Shown: positions 1-9,111, numbered from the stretch's first letter. The stretch: 64,000 nt of DNA from Paracoccus seriniphilus (GCF_028553745.1 NZ_CP067129.1:1222501-1286500); one strand, 5' to 3'. Program-made: numbers and translations. Notes: a model not told the origin generated them from the letters alone.

Positions 1-1052
1 CAGATGGCGGTGATCTGTATGACGCGCTGCTGGACGATTACGAACCCGACACGACAGCCGCGGAAATCGCGGTGCTGTTTGATGCCATGCGCCCGCGCCT
101 GGTGGCGCTGCGCGACGAGGTGCTGGGCGCCGATCATCAGCCCCAGGCGCTGAACGGCCATTTCCCGCAGGAAACACAGCTGCGACTGGCGCGGGCCTGC
201 GCAAGCGCCTTTGGCTATGACTGGTCGCGTGGCCGCATCGATCTGGCCGTGCATCCCTTCAGCAGCGGGCGCTGGCAGGACAGCCGTATCACCACCCGCG
301 TCGTTGAGCCCGAGCCCTTCAACTGCATCTATTCGACGATTCATGAGGTCGGGCATTCCAGCTATGAGCTGGGCATCGACCCGGATTACGCCTTCACCCC
401 GTTGGGGCGTGGCGTCTCGATGGGCGTCCATGAAAGCCAGAGCCGGATCTATGAGAACCAGATGGGACGTGGCCGGGCCTTTTCCGGTTGGCTGTTCAAC
501 CGCATGTCGGATGCGTTTGACGGGCTGAATATCGCCGACCCAGATGCCTTCTATGCCACGGTGAACCGGGTGACGCCCGGCTATATCCGCACCGAGGCCG
601 ATGAAATCCAGTATAACCTGCATATCATGCTGCGCTTCGATCTTGAGCGCGATCTGATCGCGGGCAAGCTGGACGCCGATGATCTGGTCGAGGCGTGGAA
701 TGCGCGCTTCCTGAAGGACTTTGGCGTTGCGGTCGACCGCCCCGCCAATGGTGTCCTGCAGGACGTGCACTGGTCAGTGGGGCTGTTCGGCTATTTCCCG
801 ACCTATGCCCTTGGGAATGTCTATGCCGGCTGCCTGAACGAGGCAATGCGTGATGCGGTTCCCGAACTGCATGATTCATTGGCGGAAGGTGACGCCTCTC
901 CCGGCGTTGAATGGCTGCGCGAAAATGTGCAGCGCCATGGCGGGCTGTTGCCGCCGCGCCAGTTGATCGAAACCGCGACCGGAGTTGCGATCTCTCCGAT
1001 CCCCTTGCTGGACTACCTCGAAGAGAAATTCGGCCGAATCTACGATCTGTAG
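1..1052 (+). CDS. Carboxypeptidase Taq family (M32), C-terminal part
   Basis: A zinc metallocarboxypeptidase of family M32, expected to act in the cytoplasm and release C-terminal residues from peptides. The reading frame is already open at the left edge (residues DGGDLYDALLDDYEP from position 3), so the N-terminal third lies outside the window. The family motif HExxH is visible as HEVGH at 342-356, followed by SSYELG. M32 enzymes are about 490-500 residues and about 350 are present here. An internal GTG at 72 is not the true start. The gene ends 108 bases before putP. The family call is firm from the HEVGH context; the substrate is unknown. Confidence 0.93.
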   Translation, partial: DGGDLYDALLDDYEPDTTAAEIAVLFDAMRPRLVALRDEVLGADHQPQALNGHFPQETQLRLARACASAFGYDWSRGRIDLAVHPFSSGRWQDSRITTRVVEPEPFNCIYSTIHEVGHSSYELGIDPDYAFTPLGRGVSMGVHESQSRIYENQMGRGRAFSGWLFNRMSDAFDGLNIADPDAFYATVNRVTPGYIRTEADEIQYNLHIMLRFDLERDLIAGKLDADDLVEAWNARFLKDFGVAVDRPANGVLQDVHWSVGLFGYFPTYALGNVYAGCLNEAMRDAVPELHDSLAEGDASPGVEWLRENVQRHGGLLPPRQLIETATGVAISPIPLLDYLEEKFGRIYDL

Positions 1053-1160
1053 ATCACGCAAGACGTTTTTCCCGGGCCAACGAAGTCGGACCAGCTTGCA
1101 CTGGTTCGGCCAATCTGCCACGGGGGCGCCTCAAAATTTCACTTCCGAGAGGAGAAGTTC

Positions 1161-2636
1161 ATGGGTATCGGCGTCTGGATCAGCCTGATCCTGTATTTCC
1201 TGCTGATGTTGGCCATTGGCGTTTATGCGTGGCAAAAGTCGACTTCCAGCTCCGAGGGCTATATCCTGGGCGGTCGGAGCCTTCCGCCCGCTGTTGCGGC
1301 CTTGTCAGCGGGCGCGTCGGATATGAGCGGCTGGCTGCTGCTGGGTCTGCCGGGCGCGCTATATGCCACCGGTCTGGTCGAGGCCTGGATCGGCATCGGC
1401 CTGTTTGTCGGCGCATTGCTGAACTGGATCATCGTGGCACCGCGTCTGCGCGAACAGACCGAGCGCTATGACAACGCCCTGACCATCCCCGGCTTTCTGG
1501 CCAATCGTTTTCCCACGCAGGCCTTCCTGCTGCGCGTGGTTTCGGCCATCGTGATCGTGGTGTTCTTCGCGGTCTATACGGCCTCGGGGCTGGTAGGCGG
1601 GGGCAAGCTGTTCTCCAGCGCCTTTGGCGGCGGCTACATGACCGGCGTCTGGCTGACGCTTGGCGTGGTTCTGGCCTATACCGTGGTCGGCGGCTTTCTG
1701 GCGGTCAGCCTGACGGATTTCGTGCAGGGCTGCATCATGATGCTGGCGCTGGTCATCATGCCGCTGGTGGTCCTGTTCGGTCAGGGCGGGGGCGGTCTGG
1801 CGCAGGCCTCGGCGACGCTGAAAGAGGTTGGGCCCGATTACCTGTCCCTGACCCATGGTCTGACCGTGGTCGGCTTCCTGTCGGCGGTGACATGGGGCCT
1901 GGGCTATTTCGGGCAACCCCATATCATCGTGCGCTTCATGGCCGTGAAAAGCGTGTCGGACGTTCCGACCGCACGCAATATCGGCATGGGCTGGATGGCG
2001 ATTTCGCTGATCGGCGCGGTTGGCGTCGGAATCTTTGGTCGCGCCTATGCGGAACGCAACGGGATGGTCGTGGAAGATGCGGAAACGATCTTCATTCTTC
2101 TGTCCGACCTGCTGTTCCATCCGCTGGTCACGGGCTTTCTTTATGCCGCGCTGCTGGCAGCGATCATGAGCACCGTGTCCAGTCAGCTTCTGGTGTCCTC
2201 TTCGTCACTGACCGAGGATTTCTATCGGTTGTTCTTCAATCGCGACGCCAGCGAAAAGACGCTGGTGCTGGTCGGGCGGGTCGCCGTTGTCGCGGTCGGA
2301 CTGGTTGCAGCCTTCATCGCCCGTGATCCGGATTCCAATGTTCTGGCGCTGGTGGCGCATGCATGGGCCGGGTTTGGCGCAGCTTTCGGGCCGCTGATCA
2401 TCCTGTCGCTGACCTGGTCACGCATGACCGGTCGTGGCGCGGTGGCAGGTTTGGTCGTCGGGGCAGGCACGGTCATGCTGTGGACGGCGCTGGGGCTGAA
2501 TGCCAGTTTCATGGGCGGTCCGGGCGTTTACGAGATCATCCCGGGCTTTGTCGCCGCATTGATCGCCATTGTCCTGGTCAGCCTGGCAACTGAAGCCAAG
2601 GGCGAGTTCCGCGCCGTCACGCGCGACAAGCACTGA
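1161..2636 (+). CDS. putP: Sodium/proline symporter PutP (SSS family)
   Basis: An inner-membrane sodium:solute symporter of 491 residues, the usual PutP length, predicted to have about 13 membrane segments. The N-terminal part carries the PutP-type block GYILGGRSLPP, then ASDMSGWLLLGLPGALY, which lines the sodium and proline sites in this family. The start ATG follows a good GAGGAGAAG ribosome site. The gene stands alone, with no putA next to it. It ends at a strong hairpin shared with the convergent preA gene. Proline is the best substrate guess; related SSS carriers for other solutes cannot be fully excluded. Confidence 0.9.
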   Translation: MGIGVWISLILYFLLMLAIGVYAWQKSTSSSEGYILGGRSLPPAVAALSAGASDMSGWLLLGLPGALYATGLVEAWIGIGLFVGALLNWIIVAPRLREQTERYDNALTIPGFLANRFPTQAFLLRVVSAIVIVVFFAVYTASGLVGGGKLFSSAFGGGYMTGVWLTLGVVLAYTVVGGFLAVSLTDFVQGCIMMLALVIMPLVVLFGQGGGGLAQASATLKEVGPDYLSLTHGLTVVGFLSAVTWGLGYFGQPHIIVRFMAVKSVSDVPTARNIGMGWMAISLIGAVGVGIFGRAYAERNGMVVEDAETIFILLSDLLFHPLVTGFLYAALLAAIMSTVSSQLLVSSSSLTEDFYRLFFNRDASEKTLVLVGRVAVVAVGLVAAFIARDPDSNVLALVAHAWAGFGAAFGPLIILSLTWSRMTGRGAVAGLVVGAGTVMLWTALGLNASFMGGPGVYEIIPGFVAALIAIVLVSLATEAKGEFRAVTRDKH

Positions 2637-2643
2637 TGAAAAT

Positions 2644-2671
2644 GGCGGGACCGGTTCGTTCCGGTCCCGCC
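2644..2671. terminator. Bidirectional terminator between putP and preA
   Basis: A perfect 11-bp inverted repeat, GGCGGGACCGG then a TTCGTT loop then CCGGTCCCGCC, lies in the 41-base gap between two convergent genes. The T-run is short, so rho-independent strength on each strand is an inference. Confidence 0.8.
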
Positions 2672-2677
2672 GCTGTT

Positions 2678-3976
2678 TCACTCGGCCGCTGTGGACATCG
2701 GATTGTTGGGATGGCTGGTCCAATTCGCATATGACCCGCGCTTGGTCCCGGTTCTCTTGTCCAGTTCGCCGATTTCGAGTTCCCGCATCGAGATGCAGTC
2801 CTCGACAGGGCAGACATCGACGCAGAGATTGCAGGCGACGCATTCTTCCTCGATCACCTCGAAGACGCGCCCCGGCTTCATGGCGATGGCCTGATGGCTG
2901 GTATCCTCGCAGGCGGCATAGCAACGCCCGCATTTGATGCATGCCTCCTGATCGATGACGGCCTTGGTGACATAGTTCAGATTCAACTGGTTCCAATCGG
3001 TCACATTGGGCACGGCGCGTCCGATCAGATCCGTCAGTTCCATGTCACGTTCGTCCAGATATTCGCGCAGCCCCGAGATCATTTCCTGCACGATCTTGAA
3101 GCCATAGGTCATGGCCGCCGTGCAGACCTGCACGTTCCCGGCCCCCAGTGCCATGAACTCGGCCGCATCGCGCCAGGATGTGATGCCGCCAATGCCGCTG
3201 ATCGGCAGACCGTAGGTTTCGGGATTGCGGGCGATCTCGGCCACCATGTTCAGGGCAATGGGCTTGACTGCCGGACCGCAATAGCCGCCATGGCTGCCCT
3301 TGCCATCAATGGTGGGCTGGGGCGCAAACAGGTCCAGATCGACTGACGTGATCGAATTGACCGTATTGATCAGGCTGACCGCATCCGCACCGCCACGCAT
3401 GGCCGCCTCGGCAGGTTTGCGGACATCGGTGATATTCGGGGTCAGCTTCACGATACAGGGCATGCGGCTGTATTGCTTGACCCAGCGCGTGACCATTTCG
3501 ATATATTCCGGCACCTGACCCACGGCGCTGCCCATGCCACGCTCGGCCATGCCGTGGGGACAGCCGAAATTCAACTCGACCCCATCAGCGCCGGTATCCT
3601 CGATCCGTGTCAGGATATTGCGCCATGAATCCTCGTCACAGGGCACCATCAGGCTGATGATCAGGGCGCGGTCGGGATAGTCTCGCTTGACCTGCTTGAT
3701 CTCTCGCAGGTTCACCTCCAGCGGCCTGTCGGTGATCAGCTCGATGTTGTTCAGCCCCAGAACCCGACGATCGGGGCCGTGAACCACGCCATAGCGTGGC
3801 CCGTTGACATTGACGACGGGTGGCCCTTCCGAGCCAAGCGTCTTCCAGACGACTCCGCCCCAGCCGGCCTGAAAGGCGCGGCGGACATTATATTCCTTGT
3901 CCGTAGGCGGGGCGGAGGCCAGCCAGAACGGATTCGGGGATTTGATCCCCACGAAATCAGAACGCAGATCTGCCAT
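2678..3976 (-). CDS. preA: NAD-dependent dihydropyrimidine dehydrogenase subunit PreA
   Basis: The FMN-binding and iron-sulfur subunit of the bacterial dihydropyrimidine dehydrogenase, which reduces uracil and thymine to the 5,6-dihydro forms in the first step of reductive pyrimidine degradation. It has 432 residues. The first ~310 form a DHOD-like barrel (start MADLRSDFVGIKSPNPFWLASAPPT). The C-terminus carries two 4Fe-4S motifs, CIKCGRCYAAC and CVACNLCVDVCP. The start ATG follows an AAAGGA site. It lies 41 bases downstream of preT on the same strand, so the two are very likely one operon. The later genes of the pathway (hydantoinase, beta-ureidopropionase) are not in the window. Confidence 0.93.
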   Translation of the reverse strand: MADLRSDFVGIKSPNPFWLASAPPTDKEYNVRRAFQAGWGGVVWKTLGSEGPPVVNVNGPRYGVVHGPDRRVLGLNNIELITDRPLEVNLREIKQVKRDYPDRALIISLMVPCDEDSWRNILTRIEDTGADGVELNFGCPHGMAERGMGSAVGQVPEYIEMVTRWVKQYSRMPCIVKLTPNITDVRKPAEAAMRGGADAVSLINTVNSITSVDLDLFAPQPTIDGKGSHGGYCGPAVKPIALNMVAEIARNPETYGLPISGIGGITSWRDAAEFMALGAGNVQVCTAAMTYGFKIVQEMISGLREYLDERDMELTDLIGRAVPNVTDWNQLNLNYVTKAVIDQEACIKCGRCYAACEDTSHQAIAMKPGRVFEVIEEECVACNLCVDVCPVEDCISMRELEIGELDKRTGTKRGSYANWTSHPNNPMSTAAE

Positions 3977-4017
3977 TGCTTGATCCTTTGCGGGGCACGT
4001 CGGAACGCGCCATTCCC

Positions 4018-5373
4018 CTAGCCGGGGCTAACCATTGCGCGGCCGGTCAGCCATGCGTCGATATCTTCAGCGGCGTCGCGGCCCTCGGCGACAGCCGTCA
4101 CCGTCAGGTCGTCACCTCCTGCAGCGCAATCGCCACCAGCCCAGACTCCATCCAGCGAGGTGCGACCGAATTCACTGACCGCGATCTTGCCGCCATCCAG
4201 CGTCACTCCCTCGGCCGCGAAATCCAGCTTTTGGCCAATGGCGCGGAACAGCTGATCCGCCTTCAGCCGGAAACCCTCCTCCGTCAGAACCAGCCCGTCG
4301 GGGCCATCTTCAGTATAGCGGAATTCAACTTCGGCCACGGTGCCATTGCCATGAATCGCGTGCGGGGCGGCGTTGCAAATAATCCTGACGCCGCAGGATG
4401 TTGCGTGATGTTGTTCATGCTCGCTGGCGCCCATGCGGTCCTGGCTGCGACGATAAACGAGGGTGACATTCTCCGCCCCCAGCAGTCGGGCCTGAACCGC
4501 GGCGTCGATGGCGGTCATGCCGCCGCCGATCACCACGACATCGCGCCCGATCGGCACCGAGGCCAGATCCGAAGCCTGTCGCAGATCGCGGATGAAGGAT
4601 GTGGCATCCAGAACATTGCCACGTTCTTCGCCATCGCAATGCAGCGCATTGTTGCCGCCCAGACCGATGCCAAGGAACACGGCGTCAAAGTCTTTGCGCA
4701 ACCCGGGCAGGTCGATGTCGCGACCCAGACGCTGATCGTGGCGCATCTCGATTCCACCGATTCCCAGCAACCATTCGACCTCGGCCTGGGCGAAACCATC
4801 CACGGTCTTGTAGGCTGCGATGCCATATTCGTTCAGGCCACCGGGCTTTGGACGGGCGTCAAAGATCACCACGTCATGGCCCTTGGCGGCCAGACGATGG
4901 GCGGCGGACAGACCGGCCGGTCCGGCGCCGACAACGGCCACCCGCTTTCCGGTAGGCTCGGCACGCTGGAACGGGTGGGTCTGCTGCGCCATCAGCCCAT
5001 CGGTGGCATACCGCTGCAGGGCGCCGATCTCGACGGGCTGGCCTTCGGCCTCCATCCGCACGCAGGCACCTTCGCAAAGGTTTTCGGTCGGGCAGACCCG
5101 CGCGCACATGCCGCCCAGGATATTCGCGTGGAAGATCGTCCGGGCCGCCGCATCGGGCGTGCCGGTCGCGATCTGGCGAATGAAGAGCGGAATGTCGATG
5201 GAAGTGGGGCAAGCCGTGACGCAGGGCGCGTCATGGCAAAAGTAACACCGATCCGCCGCGACCGAGGCCTCATGCGGATCCAGAGGCGGTGCGACATCGG
5301 CAAAATTCCGGACCAGTTGTTCCGGGGGCAATCGACCGGGCACCACGCCCGGCGACAGTCTCGCTTGGGACAT
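4018..5373 (-). CDS. preT: NAD-dependent dihydropyrimidine dehydrogenase subunit PreT
   Basis: The flavoprotein subunit that passes electrons from NADH to PreA. It has 451 residues. An N-terminal cysteine-rich Fe-S domain (CYFCHDAPC, CPTSID, GGMCARVCPTENLCEGAC, about residues 43-115) is followed by a FAD-binding fold (VGAGPAGLSAAHRLAAKGHDV) and an NAD-binding fold (VVIGGGMTAIDAA with YRRS). This is the glutamate-synthase small-subunit type of architecture found in PreT. It is the first gene of the preT-preA operon. A TTTGAT-N5-ATCAAA palindrome lies about 50 bases upstream of the start. Confidence 0.92.
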   Translation of the reverse strand: MSQARLSPGVVPGRLPPEQLVRNFADVAPPLDPHEASVAADRCYFCHDAPCVTACPTSIDIPLFIRQIATGTPDAAARTIFHANILGGMCARVCPTENLCEGACVRMEAEGQPVEIGALQRYATDGLMAQQTHPFQRAEPTGKRVAVVGAGPAGLSAAHRLAAKGHDVVIFDARPKPGGLNEYGIAAYKTVDGFAQAEVEWLLGIGGIEMRHDQRLGRDIDLPGLRKDFDAVFLGIGLGGNNALHCDGEERGNVLDATSFIRDLRQASDLASVPIGRDVVVIGGGMTAIDAAVQARLLGAENVTLVYRRSQDRMGASEHEQHHATSCGVRIICNAAPHAIHGNGTVAEVEFRYTEDGPDGLVLTEEGFRLKADQLFRAIGQKLDFAAEGVTLDGGKIAVSEFGRTSLDGVWAGGDCAAGGDDLTVTAVAEGRDAAEDIDAWLTGRAMVSPG

Positions 5374-5421
5374 TTTTCTGTCTCCTGGCTCACCTGTTGG
5401 TGCGAATCAGGCTGACACAGC

Positions 5422-5438
5422 TTTGATTTTTTATCAAA
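5422..5438. promoter_or_regulatory. Palindrome upstream of preT
   Basis: TTTGAT, five T residues, then ATCAAA make a perfect 6-bp inverted repeat 49 bases upstream of the preT start, in an AT-rich patch of an otherwise GC-rich sequence. It could be an operator for a pyrimidine-responsive regulator. The 5-base spacer does not fit the 4-base spacer of FNR sites. Confidence 0.4.
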
Positions 5439-5573
5439 TGGTTTAAAAACGCCTGCGGGCAGGGTTGATCGCACGACCGGCAAGCCTGTCGCCCCCTGCG
5501 CAGGATTTGCCCGTCTTTCGGGCATCAGGCAGTTTCCGGGAAGTCGGTTTAACTGTAAGTAAAGTCGTGAAAT

Positions 5574-6446
5574 TTATGGCATGATGAATTCAATGCCGGG
5601 CAGGGCGGCGATTTCGGCGGCATCAGCGCGATAGTTGTCCGTGACCATATCCACCGTCTCCTGGGTCCAGCCGGGAAGGTTGATGGTCTCCTCCAATGCG
5701 CCCGGTTTCGCGGCAGTCTGCAAGATCTCGGCACAGATGCTGCGGCGCTGCGCGATGGACATCTGATCCCGGCCGCCAAGCGCGGCGCGCAGCTCTTCGA
5801 TTCCGGCCTTGGTCAGCAACTCATGCATGTAGAGCAATGTGCCCGACAAGGCGGTATCGGTTTCGATCTCTCCGGCAAGGCGCAGCAGTTCCGGCCAGAT
5901 CATCGGCACATCCTCATGGCACCAGACGACGACCCTGCGTCCCTGTGCAGCCCCGACAAGGCGGCGGATCGTATCGCGCCAGCGCAGCTGTTCGGGATGG
6001 CAACCCTGCATCATGGCCATATAACCGCCCTGAATCTGTGGCAGAACCTTGGTCAGCATGACGGCGGGATTCCGGATGGCGATGAAGAATTCGGCCTGAT
6101 CGTCTGGGAACAGATTGGCCAGCGCGGCCACCCGGTTGCCGATATTGGGATACAACCCGCCTGCGCCAACCATCCGTGATGGCGTCCCCAGAAGGCTGGG
6201 CGTCGACATGATCACCCGCTCGGGCGCGCTGGATTCCAGCATGGCGTCCAGCATGATCTGTTGCATTTCATCGGTGGCGGGACTGCCGTTCAGCGCCATC
6301 ATCGCCTCTTCGAAGATGCTGCGATGGCGTGAGGGGGGCACGACTTCGGCCTGTTCGCGAAACAGCTGATCGCGATTGTTCAGCAGGGTCTTCAGCAACC
6401 TGTCGCCATCGGTGCCATGCACCCCAAGGTGAAAAACCATTTCCAT
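5574..6446 (-). CDS. Sulfotransferase-like protein with degenerate nucleotide loop
   Basis: An uncharacterised protein of about 290 residues. Its N-terminus (MVFHLGVHGTDGDRLLKTLL, then NRDQLFREQ) has the layout of PAPS-dependent sulfotransferases, which usually begin with a beta-strand, HxGxxKTGTTxLQ, then NRxxL. Here the KTGTT loop that binds the 5'-phosphosulfate is replaced by GTDGD. A later segment, AEFFIAIRNPAVMLTKVLPQ, resembles the 3'-phosphate-binding strand (xxRNPxxxxxS). I infer a sulfotransferase fold that may have lost activity. The start is uncertain: two in-frame ATGs at 6446 and 6440 fit the family N-terminus better than a more distant upstream start. It is divergent from the ABC permease gene. 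Confidence 0.55.
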   Translation of the reverse strand: MEMVFHLGVHGTDGDRLLKTLLNNRDQLFREQAEVVPPSRHRSIFEEAMMALNGSPATDEMQQIMLDAMLESSAPERVIMSTPSLLGTPSRMVGAGGLYPNIGNRVAALANLFPDDQAEFFIAIRNPAVMLTKVLPQIQGGYMAMMQGCHPEQLRWRDTIRRLVGAAQGRRVVVWCHEDVPMIWPELLRLAGEIETDTALSGTLLYMHELLTKAGIEELRAALGGRDQMSIAQRRSICAEILQTAAKPGALEETINLPGWTQETVDMVTDNYRADAAEIAALPGIEFIMP

Positions 6447-6544
6447 GACCACAGCTGTCCAATCCTGAATTCTACCTGAAGATGCGGCGCGCAGATTAGC
6501 CAGCATTCGTGGACAGTCAAATCGCTTTGCATTATCGCCACGAT

Positions 6545-8266
6545 ATGAGCAGTTCGGAATCCGCGCGCCGCGAACGGCGTCATCACGACCACGCCCTGCG
6601 CCAGACTGGCGGCCGGGGCTGGTCTCTTGCCTCTGTAGCCATTGCCGGGCTGGTCCTGATGCCCATTGCCGCGGTGATCTGGCTGGCGATGAACCCGGTC
6701 GAGAATATCTGGCCCCATCTGCTGGCCACGGTCATGCCGCGCTATTTCCTGAATACGGTGATTCTGGCGGTGGGCACGGGGGCGCTGGCTGCGGCGATGG
6801 GCGCGGGCTCGGCCTGGCTGGTGACCATGTACGAGTTTCCCGGCCGGCGGGTGCTGGAATGGCTGCTGCTGCTGCCGTTGGCGGTGCCTGCCTATATCGG
6901 CGCCTATGCGCTGGCGGATTTCCTGGATTATTCCGGGCCGGTGCAGACCGCGATGCGGGGCTGGTTCGGTTGGGAAAGCGCGCGGGATTACTGGTTCCCG
7001 CGTGTGCGCTCGATCGAGATGGCCGTCCTGGTGCTGGCCTCGGCCCTTTATCCCTATGTCTACCTGCTGACCCGCGCTGCATTGCATGAACAATCGGGCA
7101 GTGCCTATGAGGTCGCCCGCGCCCTTGGAACCGGACCCGTCGCGCTGTTTCGCCGCGTCGGTCTGCCGTTGGCGCGTCCGGCCATCGTCGCCGGATCGGC
7201 AATCGCGATGATGGAGGCGGTCGCGGATTACGGCGTTGTCAGTTATTTCGGGGTTCAGACGTTGAACACCGGCATTTTCACGACATGGCTTGAGCGTCGC
7301 AATGCCGGAGGTGCCGCGCAGATTGCCTGCGTGATCCTGTTGGTGGTCGTTCTGCTGGTCCTGTGGGAGCGTTTCGGACGGCGCAACGCCCGCTATCATC
7401 AAAGCGCAAGGCAGCCGCGCCCGATCATGCGTCAGAACCTGCCGCTGATGGCGGGGCTATGGGCCGCGCTGGCCTGCATTCTTCCCTTTGCACTTGGTTT
7501 CCTTCTGCCGGTGTCGGTCATCCTGCATTATGCGCTGGCCTATCCCGAGGGCTGGATCACGCCGGGGCTGTCGCTTGCGGTCTGGCATACAGTCAGCCTG
7601 GGGGTGGTTGCGGCGCTGCTGACGGTCGGCTTTGCCCTGATCATGGTCTATGGCGTGCGGCTGTCGGGGCGGGCGCTGCCACGTTTGCTGTTGCCCGTGA
7701 CGACCGTGGGCTATGCGGCGCCGGGCGCGGTTCTGGCGGTGGGCATCCTGATCCCCCTGGCCGCGCTGGATCATCGGGTTGCGGATTTCTGGCTGTCGCT
7801 GACGGGGACCGATCCCGGGTTGATTCTGACCGGCAGCGGCACGGCCATCGTCTTTGCCTATCTGGTGCGTTTCTTTGCCATCGGGCAGGGGGCCATTGAT
7901 GGTGCCTTTACGCGCGTCTCGCCATCCTTGCCGATGGCGGCGCGTTCGCTGGGGCGTGATTCGCGCGGTGTGTTGCGCGATGTCTTTCTGCCGCTGATGC
8001 AGGGCTCGGTCGGCTCGGCTCTGCTGCTGGTCTTTGTCGATTGCTGCAAGGAATTGCCGGCGACGCTGTTGTTGCGCCCCTTCAACTACGAGACCCTCGC
8101 CACGCGGGTGCATGAAAAGGCAAGCCTCGAGGATCTGGGCAACGCGGCGCCGGCGGCTTTGCTGGTCATGCTGGTGGGTCTGCTCGCTGTTGGTCTGCTG
8201 GCTCGTGCGAACCTTGGGTTGCGCAAGCCTGCGAGTCGCGGTATCGATCTGAATCAGACGGGCTGA
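6545..8266 (+). CDS. Iron(III)-type ABC transporter permease (fused two-domain)
   Basis: A 573-residue inner-membrane permease with two fused BPD-type permease halves, the layout of FbpB/AfuB ferric-iron transporters. Each half shows the EAA loop region (YEVARALGTGPVALFRRVGLPLARP in the first half, MAARSLGRDSRGVLRDVFLPLMQ in the second). About 12 membrane segments are predicted. I chose the ATG at 6545 (MSSSESARRER) over a GTG at 6509 because the latter adds only a short unsupported extension. No binding protein or ATPase is next to it, so the partners must be encoded elsewhere. The gene ends 10 bases before tRNA-Thr. Substrate assignment is by family only. Confidence 0.82.
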   Translation: MSSSESARRERRHHDHALRQTGGRGWSLASVAIAGLVLMPIAAVIWLAMNPVENIWPHLLATVMPRYFLNTVILAVGTGALAAAMGAGSAWLVTMYEFPGRRVLEWLLLLPLAVPAYIGAYALADFLDYSGPVQTAMRGWFGWESARDYWFPRVRSIEMAVLVLASALYPYVYLLTRAALHEQSGSAYEVARALGTGPVALFRRVGLPLARPAIVAGSAIAMMEAVADYGVVSYFGVQTLNTGIFTTWLERRNAGGAAQIACVILLVVVLLVLWERFGRRNARYHQSARQPRPIMRQNLPLMAGLWAALACILPFALGFLLPVSVILHYALAYPEGWITPGLSLAVWHTVSLGVVAALLTVGFALIMVYGVRLSGRALPRLLLPVTTVGYAAPGAVLAVGILIPLAALDHRVADFWLSLTGTDPGLILTGSGTAIVFAYLVRFFAIGQGAIDGAFTRVSPSLPMAARSLGRDSRGVLRDVFLPLMQGSVGSALLLVFVDCCKELPATLLLRPFNYETLATRVHEKASLEDLGNAAPAALLVMLVGLLAVGLLARANLGLRKPASRGIDLNQTG

Positions 8267-8276
8267 CCCGTCGGGC

Positions 8277-8352
8277 GCCGGTTTAGCTCAGTTGGTAGAG
8301 CAGCTGATTTGTAATCAGAAGGTCGCGGGTTCGACTCCTGCAACCGGCACCA
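8277..8352 (+). tRNA. tRNA-Thr (anticodon UGU)
   Basis: A full 76-base cloverleaf. The acceptor stem GCCGGTT pairs with AACCGGC, the D arm GCTCAGTTGGTAGAGC and the T arm GCGGGTTCGACTCCTGC are standard, and the anticodon loop TTTGTAA reads UGU. The CCA end is encoded. The 27-43 anticodon-stem pair looks mismatched (G-A), which is the only irregularity. Confidence 0.96.
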
Positions 8353-8479
8353 TAAAATGCCTAAATTTCAAATACTTGCGCACGGACTTTCTCGGAATTC
8401 ACACCCGTGCTTTGCAGGGCTGTAACTGCGGTAGCTAGGTGTCCCGATTCTGATCGCCACCGGTAATCGATATGGTGCA

Positions 8480-8983
8480 TCAATCGAGATTTGCTCTGAC
8501 TGCCGTTCCCGAGGCCACCAGCATGACCATATTGCCAGCGCCTGATAGCTCCACATAGTCCAGATCAACGCCGACTACGGCATTTGCTCCGATTGCATGA
8601 GCTTCTCGCCGCAACTCAAAAAGTGTGGTCTTGCGGGCGTCTCGCATGGTTTTTTGTATTGCTTCTGACCTACCGCCGACGATGTCTCGGACTCCGGCGA
8701 AGAGATCCTTGAATATGTTCATGCCATAGGCGCATTCGGCGGTGACAATATCGAGGCGTTCTATGATTTCGAAGGGACTCACAGCTTCGGTCGTGATCAC
8801 GACCGACGATATTTCTCTATCGATTTCCGATTGTTTCTCTGCCTCAGCTTGGGCAGCTTCTGGTCCCATTTCGCGACGTCGTTTCGCTGCCTGTATGCGC
8901 TTGAGGTTACAAGCTTTACATAGCCCATCGCCAAACGTGGAAAATGTCCCGATACTTGCGCCGCAAATCTTGCACTGAGTCAT
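8480..8983 (-). CDS. YbjQ family protein (UPF0145) with N-terminal zinc ribbon
   Basis: A 167-residue protein. Residues 1-30 form a treble-clef-like zinc motif (MTQCKICGASIGTF, then GLCKACNLKR). Residues ~60-167 match the YbjQ/UPF0145 domain, with VSPFEIIERLDIVTAECAYG, the conserved ALFELRREAHAIGANAVVGVDLDY type of helix and strand, and GTAVRAN at the end. The biochemical role of YbjQ proteins is not established; they form oligomeric rings. The gene and its flanks are visibly poorer in GC than the neighbours, and it sits just downstream of tRNA-Thr, which hints at acquisition by transfer. Confidence 0.82.
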   Translation of the reverse strand: MTQCKICGASIGTFSTFGDGLCKACNLKRIQAAKRRREMGPEAAQAEAEKQSEIDREISSVVITTEAVSPFEIIERLDIVTAECAYGMNIFKDLFAGVRDIVGGRSEAIQKTMRDARKTTLFELRREAHAIGANAVVGVDLDYVELSGAGNMVMLVASGTAVRANLD

Positions 8984-9111
8984 TGGGTTCTCCGCAGTTG
9001 CCTTGCCGATGATATAGCTGGAAATAATCAGGCAAAGGAAGGTCGGGGCGCGATTTTGCTGTGATCTTGGGCAACATGTGACGGCAGCGAACCGCCGTCA
9101 CAGATGTGCAT

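Noticed and set aside
5394..5414. A third lux-box-like sequence upstream of preT (ACCTG...CAGG)
   Set aside because: The second arm is shifted by one base and lacks the final T, so the symmetry does not fit the 20-bp operator.
5422..5438. FNR/CRP-type anaerobox upstream of preT
   Set aside because: TTGAT and ATCAA are separated by five bases, not the four required for FNR sites.
8353..8479. Attachment-site repeat of the tRNA-Thr 3' end
   Set aside because: No second copy of the tRNA end was found downstream and no integrase gene is present.
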